Shown here in pieces: positions 1 through 11,844 of a DNA stretch of 64,000 nt (within the stretch, counting starts at the first letter, position 1; every line of letters starts with the position of its first letter). The DNA is from Meconema thalassinum (lineage: Eukaryota > Arthropoda > Insecta > Orthoptera > Tettigoniidae): NCBI GenBank assembly GCA_946902985.2, contig OX336399.1, positions 165,088,911 through 165,152,910 of the forward strand. Direction: 5' to 3'. Below the pieces are notes generated by a model, which did not search any database, was not told the DNA's origin, and was given only the letters and a program-made list of their open reading frames with translations. Both the position numbers and the translations under genes were made by a program.

Positions 1-500
1 CTAGGCAGAGCAGACTGGACATTCAGGGCGAGGTTGCCAATTTTCGCTCGCCGCGGCCTTCCGTAGAGCCGGCCATAGCCACCACGCCCCCCAAACTAAC
101 TAACAGAGCATTTTTTAGACGTCTGTCCTCAACAGGTGGAGTCCATCTGAGATGTTAACAGGCATGCAGGGCTGGCCTAGGGGCGCATCGTGCTGAGGGG
201 AGCAAAATTAATCCGTAAATGCTTTTGTCAGAAAATTTCCATACAATGTTATAATCTTGATGCACTTCAAAAAGTTTTTGCAGTTCAAAAATAGACTAAA
301 CAAATTTTTACTACTTATGATTTTTTAAACCAATTTCGTATAATTTTATGATTTAAATTAAAGGTTCCAAATTTTGACACTTTTCCAATTTATATTGTGG
401 CCTTCATTTTCCAACAGATGTTTTGCACCAGCAGATTTTTCGACTTCAGCTTTAGAACAGGAATGTCTTATGATTTATTAGGAGAAAATTTAAGTCTTGA

Positions 501-501
<1 letters not shown>

Positions 502-550
<49 letters not shown>
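502..550. repeat. (ATA)n microsatellite
   Basis: About 16 uninterrupted ATA/AAT units. The poly-Asn and poly-Leu reading frames across it are products of the repeat and not genes. Confidence 0.95.
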
Positions 551-837
551 TCGTATGGTCTCGGGTGCCGGGTGTAAGCTTTGTAATTTGCACCCAGAGG
601 GTAGCTTGCATGTCAAATTTCGATGTTCCTCGAATCACTATGAAAGTCAAGGAGATATCTAAGCTCCTTGAACACTCTAGCGCTTTCTAGTAGAGAAATG
701 AGGAACTTTGTGTTGGCAGAAACTCCCGAGATTAATTTTGCCATTTTGAACACGGCCTACTGAATTCAAATGGGTTATTTGACATGCCAACATCGTATGA
801 CATGCGTGTCGTATTTTTGCCGCCTTTCAAAAATCAC

Positions 838-910
838 TTACCACGGCCAGGAGCGAACCTGCAATCTTGGGGTTAGTAGACCGACACGCTATCCACTCAC
901 CCACCGTGGC
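838..910 (-). mobile_element. tRNA-derived SINE head
   Basis: On the minus strand this 70-base block has an A-box-like stretch (GTGAGTGGATAGC) and a B-box-like stretch (GGTTCGCTCC). Its ends GCCACGG and CCGTGGT can pair as an acceptor stem. The anticodon arm is poor, so it reads as a tRNA-derived SINE head and not a working tRNA gene. No clear body or poly(A) tail is visible. Confidence 0.5.
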
Positions 911-989
911 AAGCTTCTTGAATATTAATATCAGTATAATTTGAATAATTCATTATCCATAGTTTTAGGTTTTATGACGTAGTGTATAT

Positions 990-3900
990 TTCGCCCGTTG
1001 ACGCATGTTTGCTCAGACAACAGAGACTAAAACTTATGCTGAAATGTAACTGAACATACCCTGCGAGCTGCGGGAAGAAGCTGAAGCAATATCACTTATG
1101 ATTATATTTTTACTTACGGTATTTGTCACATTCCAAAAATCTAATAAAAATATAACTAAGTAATTCTGCATATTTGAAGTACAGCATACTTCGTAAATCG
1201 AAGAAACTATCAATTTACGCGGCCAACGCATGTACTGAGAGCACGCCATATTTGGTAACACCAGTTCCTATTCGTCTGTGGAAGAGACAACATGTGCATG
1301 ATGGAGCACAAGTGAAAGGAAACCATGTGGCATGAAAAATCTGCGAATAACTTTCTTATGGATAGCCATCATGGCATTGTGTTATAATTAAAGGATTGAA
1401 GACATTCACCACTACGTTATTATCCGAGGTGAAATGAAGGACTTGTGTGAAGAAAACTTTGCGACCGCTTGGTCTCATTCTCACGCACACACACATATTT
1501 CAGTGTTCTATAAATGTGTATTTAACTAACTTTATAACTGTACAAAACTACAAGTACAATCTCTATTTGCCGGATGGGCAGTGAATTTTATTTAATTTTG
1601 TTAAAATTTTATTGTGTATATATCAGTGCAAGTCACGAGTGAGTGTCGCACAAGCGACAGAAACTAGAGCCAGTGGCGGAGTGAAAATGGGCAATTTTTA
1701 CAGCATATTAGCTGCAGTGCGCGACAGTTTTATTTAATTATGTGCTACATTTTTACGAACGCTAACATCGCAATAATGATATACCAGCAGATCTACAGAC
1801 ACAACACCAACCGCGCGATGGCATGTGATTGCTAAATCATGCGTGGGGAATTGGCGACGGAGGATGTCCAGACACAATGAAATGGTAACCTAAAGCCATA
1901 CACGAAGCCGCATACAACATCTCATGGCGGGACTCGAACCAAGTGACGCTGAATCTGTAAGTCAGATCAAATATTTATAGCGTATTGTAAGAGTGGAAAA
2001 CAGTAGACTAGTTTATTTTGGTTTCATTTATTTAGTGCACAATGCAGGTAGCTAATTATAAGACGCGTGTGGAAATTAATAGTTTATTAAACATTTATAG
2101 ACGCCAGGAAGGCTGGATTTTCAATGCTCATTCATATCATTTAAAAACAAGTATTATCAACTTTTATTTTTGTCAGGCTGATGACAAATAAACTAGTTTG
2201 ACAATGTTAAATCAAGACCAAGGTTACGAGCCAATTTCACTACACAGCACACTCGATTCTAGGCAGTGGATTAATATTTTGTTTTAGAAGGCTGTGAGAT
2301 TCTTGACATTATTACAAGTGGAATGCAGAGTTCCGTTACTCACATTTATTGGCCAGAACAATACTTGAAAACAGGTTTATTTTCTTTAAGAGAAGCCACA
2401 CAGGCAATGAATGAAATTGTATTTCGTAACCAAATGAACGAAGGTTCAATTTATTCAGGGAAGAGGCAATTTTATAAACGCACACACACAGTTAGCTTGT
2501 ATCAGAAACCTTTATGTTTATTTAAAGCGTTGTCAGGATGTGTTTTTGTACACATAATCTTTATTACCAGCAATTCAAACGTGTATCAATTAGGATTCCA
2601 CACTTTTGTAAATTAAGAATATTATATGAGTCGTGACGGTGGATGAATACCTCCGACATTGTTATTGTGATTATATCGGTGGTAATGAACTAACTAAGTC
2701 GTACCAAAAACCGAAGGCGCCTGGATCACTGGATCCGAAATAAGAGTAAAGTAATTGGTGAAGACATAGGATGTCTAATAAGTGTGATGAAATATTGGTG
2801 AAAACACAGGGTGTCTCGTAAACTATTGAGCTATTTGCTTAAGTTGGATACAAACGTTACCTGAATACACTGAACGCTTTTAAAGGTCCATAAACTGAAC
2901 AACAATACTGGCAGGAATAAATAAGTGTGTGAAACTTTAATAATCAAAAATAGGGTTTTGAAAATTAACAAATCTTATAAAAAATTCCCCCTGAATCTAA
3001 ATAAAATTTATAAACATTAAAAATAAACTATTTTTCTGGACCAAACGTTAACACTTAGATACTGTTAAGCTATTCTAGATACATTTTGATACTTTTCACA
3101 TGATTAGTCGACCACTAATTGGTGATGTGATAACTGAAGCACACACATCAGATTAGTAGCAATATGAGTCGATGTAATTGCTTAATTACTATCGCATTTG
3201 CAGGCTTTCCTATATTTTCTATTTTCTTAACACCTTGACACTATGACCGTTTGTTACTAACAGTAACAAATCGTGTACGTAGGCAGTGCCAATTGCACAA
3301 CCATAGGAGTGCTGAATTATTGTATGCATTTGTGTTGTATTAGCATTTTTTTTTCCAGCAACATTGTGCACATAGCTTGATTTTCTTAGTAATAAACGCA
3401 TCTCGTTTATTAATTAATGATAGTTAGGACTAGCTAACACTTAACTCTAAAGATAAATGTTAGAGATGGCATCATCATAGCATAGGACAAATTTTCCCCT
3501 TGCTACGAAATGTAAATGTTCTAGTATTTGTAACAAGTAAATGTCTTGCTTTGCTGTAGATTCTTTTGATGTTTGATCCACCCGTAAGTTATTTCGATGT
3601 AATTGCTTAGGGCCGATCTTACGTGCCATTCTCTTAGCTTGTTCATTTTGTCGAATTTTGTATTAGGACCATGAGAGTAATTTAGATCTTGTTTAGGACT
3701 TTGTTATATATTTCTTTCAGGGCAGAATAGTTTCGGACTAGCCGTTTGCAACTCTCATGCTAGGCTAGGGATCTATTCTGAATAAAATTTATTTGTGATT
3801 TTAACCTAAGACTGACCTCTCTTTCTTGTTTAGTTTTGTTATCGATGCATTCCTCTGAGCTGGTTAAAGATTGAACCTCACTAATTCCCTACACCCCCGA

Positions 3901-4027
3901 GTGCAGACTTTGTGCTACACCAGCCTATGAATGTATCGTCCCCTATACTTGTGTGTTAACTGGAAGAGGGTCTCGGAAGGGTCATTTGAAACCGGTGGTT
4001 CCCCGAAACCTTCGGCCAGCGGGCACA
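990..4027 (+). repeat. 5' LTR of the gag-only element
   Basis: A 3038-bp repeat matching 6970-10021 along its whole length with scattered substitutions and small indels. It carries several AATAAA-like sites and a run of short ORFs. The longest shared ORF (97 codons, 2323-2616) shows amino-acid-changing differences from its partner, so coding function is not supported. Confidence 0.9.
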
Positions 4028-4037
4028 TATAGTACGT

Positions 4038-4055
4038 TGGCGCCGAACGTGGTTG
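4038..4055 (+). other. Primer-binding site, tRNA-Lys-like
   Basis: TGGCGCCGAACGTGG lies 10 bases downstream of the 5' LTR. It is nearly the complement of the 3' end of tRNA-Lys as used by many gypsy-type elements (TGGCGCCCAACGTGG), with one base changed. This fixes the element's direction and the LTR boundary. Confidence 0.75.
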
Positions 4056-4435
4056 CATCGAAACTTGTGTTCGATCTCCATGATTCGTTTGTTTATGAGG
4101 ATTTTATTTTGTTAGCAAATCCAACAGATTAGTAACGAATTGAGATTTCGTACTAGTGTTTTGGAAGGCTACATGGCATTCTTATTCCAGAATTAAGACC
4201 ATGAGGCTAGGTAACATTTATTAATAATAACTTGAGGATTTGATTTGCAGTTATCCTAGTCTTGAGTAAATGTAAGTTTGTTGTTGTCTTGATATCATTT
4301 AATTTTTACCAGAGGTTCAGCTGTTATCATCGAATAAATTTATTAAGGAATGGATTTTCTACTGTTTTCCAACTCAAATCATTCTTAAGACATATGAAGT
4401 TGTTAGTTCCCCGTATTTCTCCAATTGAAGATATT

Positions 4436-6913
4436 ATGTCTGCGCAAGAGACAGCTGAGTTGTTGGCAAACTTGCCTGCCCTACTGCATAATCTGCAGGT
4501 GTCGATGGACAATTTGACACGTAAAAATAATGATCTCCGAGCCTAGATGGCTCAGAACAATGAAAACTTGAGGGCAGATATGACTCTAAATAATGAAAAC
4601 TTAAGGGCAGATATTAATAATGTTACTGAAAACATAAACACTGTTACAGAAAATGTAAACACTGTTAGGGCAGACATGAATGAGAACAGTAACAATGCTA
4701 CAGCTACTCTGTTACAAACTAGTAACAACATTACTACAAATATTAGAACTGACATGACACTGTTGAACACCAATATTAGAGCTGATATGACACTGTTAAA
4801 CAATAACATTAGGGCAGATATGGCACAGAATGTAGTTGAAGTGCGAGAGGACATTGCCAATGTTAAAGCCGAAATTACTGTCACAATCAATAAAGTTAGT
4901 GATGATTTGCGTGCAGAAATGGAAACTTATCGCACGGAATATCACGCACACTTAGAGGGAATAAAACAAGAGATACGCACAAATAGATCTGAGATAAATC
5001 AAAAACTCAAAGACGTTCAGACGGAGATGAACGATAACATCGAATCAGTCAGGAGTGAAGTCGCTAATGCAAAAGAAATCGTTAGTACTAGGATTAAATC
5101 CGTGGAACAGCGTATGGAAGAAGTTAACACGTACGTGGGTGTGTTAAAAGCTGATGTGGCTCTAGTTAACTCTGGATTAAAATTAACTAGAGGCATAGCA
5201 TTTGCCGTACACATGAATACCAAACGTGTAGCAAGCAAAGTAGAGAAGGTGGAGGCTGAAGTCAGCAAAATAAAACAGGACTTAGCTACAGACATTGAAG
5301 CAATTCGAGAGGAAACTCGTGAGAACAATCACAGATCCAACCAATACGTAGCAAAAACATTAGATGCTTACCTTGAGGAAAAGGATTGAAAAATGAAAGA
5401 ATTCGATAATCGCATTGAAGGAAGATTTGAGCAGATAGAATCACAGGTGAACGCTATAATTAATAAGCAACCTGAGAAAGTGTTAGAATACGCCGAAATG
5501 GATGAACGCATCAATCGTCTATTAAAACCTAATAGAGAGGGTGTAACATCTATAAACACTGCGACTAACATACCAAAACCGAATGTTCCGATGGAAAACC
5601 AAGGTTATAATCCATTTAGGACATCACAATTTGTGACACCGAATGCTAACATAACGCCGAATTATGGGCTGACACCTAACTTTAATGTCACGCCAAACTA
5701 TGGTCAAACTCAGTATTCGAATATTGTGTATTTGAGAAGCCATGAAGATCGACCGGCAAAATTCAATAATTCCAATTCCATTACACCGGTAGATTTTCTG
5801 AGAAACTTGGAGTCATACATGAGAGAAACTATGGTAACACCAGACAGGGAGTTACTGACTGTCGAAAAATACATAGAGAACAGCCCGTTAACCTGGTTCA
5901 AGGCATTCAGATACTCATTCCACAATTATCAGGAATTTAAATAAGCATTCCTTAAGACTTATTGGTCTTTAGAACGTCAGCAAAATATAAGGGCGGAAAT
6001 GTACAATAAGAGGTACGCTAGTACTCAAACAACTAAGTACGCTACCTACTTCGCAAGTCAGCTTTCGAAATTGCAATGTTTGGAACCCCCTTTATCCGAA
6101 TTAGAACTTGTTCAAACCATTAGAAGACAATACCCTATGGAAGTACAAAGGTTACTCATAGCGTCAGATGCAAATACATTTATGAAATGTGACGAAGTTC
6201 TTAGAAAACTGGATAGCAGTCACGAACAATTTGCACCTACACCTAAACATAGGAGCACACATGATGTAAATGTAACTTCAGTGGACAGAACCAGTCAGAC
6301 TGTACAAACTACAGAAAATCGTCGAACAAATAATCGTAAAAATCACGAGGGGCCAGATAGAAGGAGAGATTTCCGTGATTATCGTGAAGACAATACACCT
6401 TATGCAAGGAATCGTCGATTTGACACAATTAACAAGAATTACCAGAACAGATATCAAAACAGAGCCGACAATTACAACAAAAATCGTCGTAGTAATAATA
6501 ACAATAACAATAACAACGCTAATTTCAACCGTGGTTATAGAGGACAGCCAAGTGATCGTGAGGATCGAAATAACCGATACACTGATAATCCCAGAAGATA
6601 TTACAGACACAGTGGCGGTTACCGAGGAGAAAATGATTCTCATTTCCAATACGATAATGATTGGAGAGGTAAGGTTAATGAAAGTCGACAATACATTCGG
6701 GAACGGAGAAGAAGAAATGCAGAAGACGAAGAATCAGACAGAAGGAGAGATGGAAATAACAAATGTCGTGAGAATAACAGGAAAGTTACGACAGCTGATG
6801 TTCACAACATTGAGATTGAACCAACAGGTGAAGACAATCGCATGAGTGATGAAGAATATCACAGAATCACTGACAGAATGGATCGTGCACGAAGTCAAAC
6901 CAAGGATTGGTAA
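4436..6913 (+). pseudogene. gag: gag of the gag-only element, three in-frame stops
   Basis: One reading frame runs the whole length. It is broken by TAG at 4544, TGA at 5387 and TAA at 5942, with no frameshift. The ATG at 4436 (MSAQ) is chosen because the related Gag at 39127 also begins MSA. The first third is predicted coiled coil with repeated RADM/RADI units. Codons near 5720-6230 match the capsid-like region of the Ty3 element here (FLRNLES, WFKAFRYSFHNYQEF, RAEMYNKRYAS). The tail (6290-6760) is rich in Arg and Asn with a poly-Asn run and no CCHC zinc knuckle. The frame ends just where the protease would begin in the relative. If translated it would act as a structural particle protein. 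The stops are probably inactivating. Confidence 0.8.
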
Positions 6914-6969
6914 TTGGCTGAAATAAATTTTGACTTCCACAATTTTTATTTACTTGACGTGGAGATGTA

Positions 6970-9900
6970 TGCGCCCGTTGACGCATGTTTGCTCAGACAA
7001 CAGAGACTAAAACTTATGCTGAAATATAACTGAACATACCCAGCGAGCGGCGGGAAGAAGCTGAAACAATATCGCTTATGATTATATTTTTACTTATTTT
7101 TCACATTCCAAAAATCTACTATAATTATAACTAAGTAATTCTTCATATTTGAAGTACAGCATACTTCGTAAATCGAAGAAACTATCAATTTACGCGGCAA
7201 GCTCATGTACCGAGAGCACGACATATTTGGTAACACCAGTTCCTATTCGTCTGTGGAAGAGACAACATGTGCATGATGGAGCACAAGTGAAAGGAAACCA
7301 TGTGGCAGGAAAAACCTGCGAATAACTTTCTTATGGATAACCATCATGGCATTGTGTTATAATTAAAGGATTGAAGACATTCACCACTACGAGAACTGTA
7401 AAATATTTTTATTATTATTCGAGGTCAAATGAAGGACTTGTGTGAAGAAAACTTTGCGACCGCATGGTCTCATTCTCACGCACACACACATATTTCAGTG
7501 TTCTATAAATGTGTATTTAACTAACTTTATAACTGTACAAAACTACAAGTACAATCTCTATTTGCCGGATGGGCAGTGAATTTTATTTAATTTTGTTAAA
7601 ATTTTATTGTGTAAATATCAGTGCAAGTCACGAGTGAGTGTCGCACAAGCGACAGAAACTAGAGCCAGTGGCGGAGTGAAAATGGGCAATTTTTTACAGC
7701 ATATTAGCTGCAGTGCGCGACAGTTTTATTTAATTATGTGCTACATTCTTACTAACGCTAACATCGCAATAAAGATAAACCAGCAGATCTACAGATACAA
7801 CTCAAACCGCGCGATGGCATGTGATTGCTAAATCATGCGTGGGGAATTGGCGACGGAGGATGTCCAGACACAATGAAATGGTAACCTAAAGCCATACACG
7901 AAGCCGCATACAACATCTCATGGCGGGACTCGAACCAAGTGACGCTGAATCTGTAAGTCAGATCAAATATTTATAGCGTATTGTAAGAGTGGAAAACAGT
8001 AGACTAGTTTATTTTGGTTTCATTTATTTAGTGCACAATGCAGGTAGCTAATTATAAGACGCGTGTGGAAATTAATAGTTTATTAAACATTTATAGACGC
8101 CAGGAAGGCTGGATTTTCAATGTTCATTCATATCATTTAAAAACAAGTATTATCAACTTTTATTTTTGTCAGGCTGATGACAAATAAACTAGTTTGACAA
8201 TGTTAAATCAAGGCCAAGGTTACGAGACAAGTTCACTACACAGCACACTCGATTCTAGGCAGTGGATTAATATTTTGTTTTAGAAGGCTGTGAGATTCTT
8301 GACATTATTACAAGTGGAATGCAGAGTTCCGTTACTCACATTTATTGGCCAGAACAATACTTGAAAACAGGTTTATTTTCTTTAAGAGAAGCCACACAGG
8401 CAATGAATGAAATTGTATTTCGTAACCAAATGAACGCAGGTTCAATTTATTCAGGAAAGAGGCAATTTTATAAACGCACACACACAGTTAGCTTGTATCA
8501 GAAACCTTTATGTTTATTTAAAGCGTTGTCAGGATGTGTTTTTGAACACATAATCTTTATTACCAGCAATTCAAACGAGTATCAATTAGGATTCCACACT
8601 TTTGTAAATTAAGAATATTATATGAGTCGTGACGGTGGATGAATACCTCCGACATTGTTATTGTGATTATATCGGTGGTAATGAACTAACTAAGTCGTAC
8701 CAAAAACCGAAGGCGCCTGGATCACTGGATCCGAAATAAGAGTAAAGTAATTGGTGAAGACATAGGATGTCTAATAAGTGTGATGAAATATTGGTGAAGA
8801 CACAGGGTGTCTCGTAAACTATTGAGCTATTTGCTTAAGTTGGATACAAACGTTACCTGAATACACTGAACGCTTTTAAAGGTCCATAAACTGAACAACA
8901 ATACTGGCAGGAATAAATAATTGTGTGAAACTTTAATAATCAAAAATAGGGTTTTGAAAGCTAACAAATCTTATAAATTCCCCCTGAATCTAAATAAAAT
9001 TTATAAACATTAAAAATAAACTATTTTTCTGGACCAAACGTTAACACTTAGATACTGTTAAGCTATTGTAGATACATTTTGATACTTTTCACATGATTAG
9101 TCGACCACTAATTGGTGATGTGATAACTGAAGCACACACATCAGATTAGTAGCAATATGAGTCGATGTAATTGCTTAATTACTATCGCATTTGCAGGCTT
9201 TCCTATATTTTCTATTTTCTTAACACCTTGACACTATGACCGTTTGTTACTAACAGTAACAAATCGTGTACGTAGGCAGTGCCAATTGCACAACCATAGG
9301 AGTGCTGAATTATTGTATGCATTTGTGTTGTATTAGCATATTATTTTTTTCCCGCAACATTGTGCACATAGCTTGATTTTCTTAGTAATAAACGCATCTC
9401 GTTTATTAATTAATGATAGTTAGGACTAGCTAACACTTAACTCTAAAGATAAATGTTAGAGATGGCATCATCATAGCATAGGACAAATTTTCCCCTTGCT
9501 ACGAAATGTAAATGTTCTAGTATTTGTAACAAGTGAATGTCTTGCATTGCTGTAGATTCTTTTGATGTTTGATCCACCCGTAAGTTATTTCGATGTAATT
9601 GCTTAGGGCCAATCTTACGTGCCATTCTCTTAGCTTGTTCATTTTGTCGAATTTTGTATTAGGACCATGAGAGTAATTTAGATCTTGTTTAGGACTTTTT
9701 TATATTTATTTCAAGGCTGAATAGTATCGGACTAGCCGTTTGCAACTCTCATGCTAGGCTAGGGATCTGTACTGAATAAAATTTATTTGTGATTTTAACC
9801 TAAGACTGACCTCTCTTTCTTGTTTAGTTTTGTTATCGATGCATTCCTCTGAGCTGGTTAAAGATCGAACCTCACTAATTCCCGACACCCCCGAGTGCAG

Positions 9901-10021
9901 ACTTTGTGCTACACCAGCCTATGAATGTATCGTCCCCTATACTTGTGTGTTAACTGGAAGAGGGTCTCGGAAGGGTCATTTGAAACCGGTGGCTCCCCGA
10001 AACCTTCAGCCAGCGGGCACA
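6970..10021 (+). repeat. 3' LTR of the gag-only element
   Basis: A 3052-bp partner of the repeat at 990-4027, beginning TGCGCCCGTTG and ending GCGGGCACA. A purine-rich GTGGAGATG just upstream is a plausible polypurine tract. The bases after 10021 repeat the ATAT found before the left LTR. Confidence 0.9.
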
Positions 10022-10499
10022 ATATGTATATCTGAATATCTGTAAGTGTGTAATGAGTCTTAAATGGTTTAAAGTTATTTTAATATCTCGTTTGCCTATT
10101 TATTTATAGTTTTTATACACATTTAGAAAAAGTCGATTCTCTCATTATTTTAATTTATTTTACTTCATGATACATTAGAATAAAATAAAAAATACCTTCA
10201 CAAAGACCTTTCTGAGGTCTAAATTCTCCCTCCTTCACGATGATATGAGGAGTGGGCGGCAAAAACCCACGGGCCTAGGAGCGCATAAAACCTAAATCCG
10301 GCCCTGCGGGCATGGCGGAAAAACATGCAAATTCTTCACGCCGAGTTGTCATTTCGTATAAAAAAATACAGTCAGTCTGAAAGACTAGACGTATATCATT
10401 TCAAATGACGCATGCTACAAATGCTACACATGTTAGAAAGGCACAGGAGGGCTCTTTCAACAGACTCCATTACCAATTAACTTAGGCTTCCCGCTCGGG

Positions 10500-11285
10500 C
10501 CCCTCTTTAAGGGTCACCCTGTATTTGAGTCTGACATCTTTTACAACTCTTTAAGAGTCACCCATTATTTGAATCTGATATCTCGCAAACCTCTTTAAGG
10601 GTCACCCTCTATTTGAATTGAATCTAACATACTGTACACCTCGTTAAGTGTGACCCTGTAATTTGCTCTGACATCCTGCACACCTCTTAGGAGGCACCCT
10701 GAATTCTTATCTGGCATCTTGTATATATCTGTATATATCCTGTATTCTTGTGTGACATCTTGTACACCTCTTTAGGAGTCACTCTATATTCTTGTCTGAC
10801 ATCTTGTGCACCTCTTTAGGGGTCACCCTGTATTCTTCTCTGCCATCTTTTACACCTCTTTGAGAGTCACCTTGTATTCTTATCTGGCATCTTGTATATC
10901 TCTTTATGAGTCACCCTGTATTCTTATCTGGCATCTTGTACTGTATTTTGCTCAGACATCCTGCACACCTCTTTAGGAGGCACCCTGTATTCTTGTCTGA
11001 CATCTTGTGCACATCTTTAGGAGTCACCCCGTATTCTTCCCTGCCATCTTGAACACCTCTTTAAGAGTCACCTTGTTTTCTTATCTGGCATCTTGTATAT
11101 CTCTTTATGAGTCACCCTGTATTATTATCTGGCATCTTGTATATCTCTTTAGGAGTCGCCCTGTAATGTTATCTGGCATCTTGTACTGTATTTTTCTCTG
11201 ACATCCTGCACACCTCTTTAGGAGGCACCCTGTATTCTTATATGGCATCTTGTATATCTCTTTAGAAGTCACCCTGTATTCTTGT
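10500..11285. repeat. 44-bp minisatellite with higher-order structure
   Basis: About 16 diverged units of roughly 44 bp, each built around CTCTTTAGGAGTCACCCTG followed by TATTCTTNTCTGNCATCTTG. Blocks near 10820-10978 recur near 11022-11223, offset by 202 bp and then 245 bp, which suggests higher-order duplication with one unit gained. There is no coding potential. Unit degeneracy and the absence of unique spacers rule out CRISPR. Confidence 0.9.
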
Positions 11286-11359
11286 GTTCGCTTCGCTCAA
11301 AGCCCCAGGTTGCTCGACGCCCCAGGACTCTTTCAACAGACTCCAATAACCATTAGCTT

Positions 11360-11452
11360 CTGCTTCCCGTGTGGCTGCATGACGTCATGCACTCGCTTCC
11401 CGCGCGGCTGGATGACGTCACTTCCCGCGCGGCTGCATGACGTCACTTCCGT
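11360..11452. repeat. Short tandem repeat with three TGACGTCA palindromes
   Basis: Units of about 25-33 bp (CTTCCCGCGCGGCTGGATGA type) each contain TGACGTCA, at 11380, 11413 and 11438. Two more TGACGTCA sites lie at 12686 and 12740, near the opposite arm of the surrounding inverted repeat. The octamer equals the CRE/ATF-type binding site of bZIP proteins. Whether it is bound here is unknown. Confidence 0.6.
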
Positions 11453-11844
11453 CTCCGTAACACATAACGTTGGATCCAAGTCGACAAGATCATTTGAAAT
11501 GATAAAACAACTAAGAGCCTAATTAAAATTTTATTCCACAGAATTGATTGACACTGTGTAAAGAGCTTATCATAAAGATTTCATCAATATTGAAATATCC
11601 GATGATGAGAAAAGGTACATATGTAAGTGATAAAAAAAATCAGTGAAAGTCTTATTTTATATTGGAAATTAATGAACCTAACCACAGCTATGCAACATTG
11701 TGTAATAAATATTGCTACAAAATTTCAATGTTGTATCTTGAAAACTTTAGAAGTTATAGGACTTTGTTCCATGTCATGCGTTTTGCCCTACGTCTCCCCT
11801 TAAATCCTTCACTTTTTGTCCACAGATGCACTCATCATAACTAA

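Larger units (their letters stand above)
990..10021 (+). mobile_element. Gag-only LTR retrotransposon with 3-kb LTRs
   Basis: Two direct repeats of about 3.04 kb flank a 2.9-kb internal region. The LTRs start TGCGCCCG (mutated to TTCGCCCG in the left copy) and end CGGGCACA, and the element is flanked by the 4-bp repeat ATAT (986-989 and 10022-10025). The internal region holds a tRNA-Lys-like primer-binding site, one gag-type reading frame and a short purine-rich stretch before the 3' LTR. No protease, reverse transcriptase or integrase is present. Gag is clearly related to that of the Ty3-type element at 26191-42923, so this is a non-autonomous Ty3-type derivative. It sits inside an hAT-like element. 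Confidence 0.85.
167..10306. mobile_element. hAT-like non-autonomous DNA element, split by an LTR retrotransposon
   Basis: The left end begins CAGGGCTGG and the right end finishes CCGGCCCTG, which is the inverted arrangement and the CAGGG start common in hAT elements. The flanking 8-mers are CAGGCATG (159-166) and CGGGCATG (10307-10314), a 7 of 8 match as expected for an aged 8-bp hAT duplication. Without the LTR element at 990-10021 it is only about 1.1 kb and has no recognisable transposase. It also contains an ATA microsatellite and a tRNA-like SINE head. The class call rests on termini and target duplication only. Confidence 0.5.

Noticed and set aside
397..690. 97-codon protein with poly-Asn
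   Set aside because: It spans an ATA microsatellite and has no other support.
2323..2616. 97-codon ORF conserved in both LTRs of the gag-only element (also 8319-8612)
   Set aside because: The LTRs are near-identical, so conservation is automatic, and the few differences change amino acids.
10500..11285. CRISPR-like array
   Set aside because: Units are contiguous diverged copies with no unique spacers, in an animal genome.
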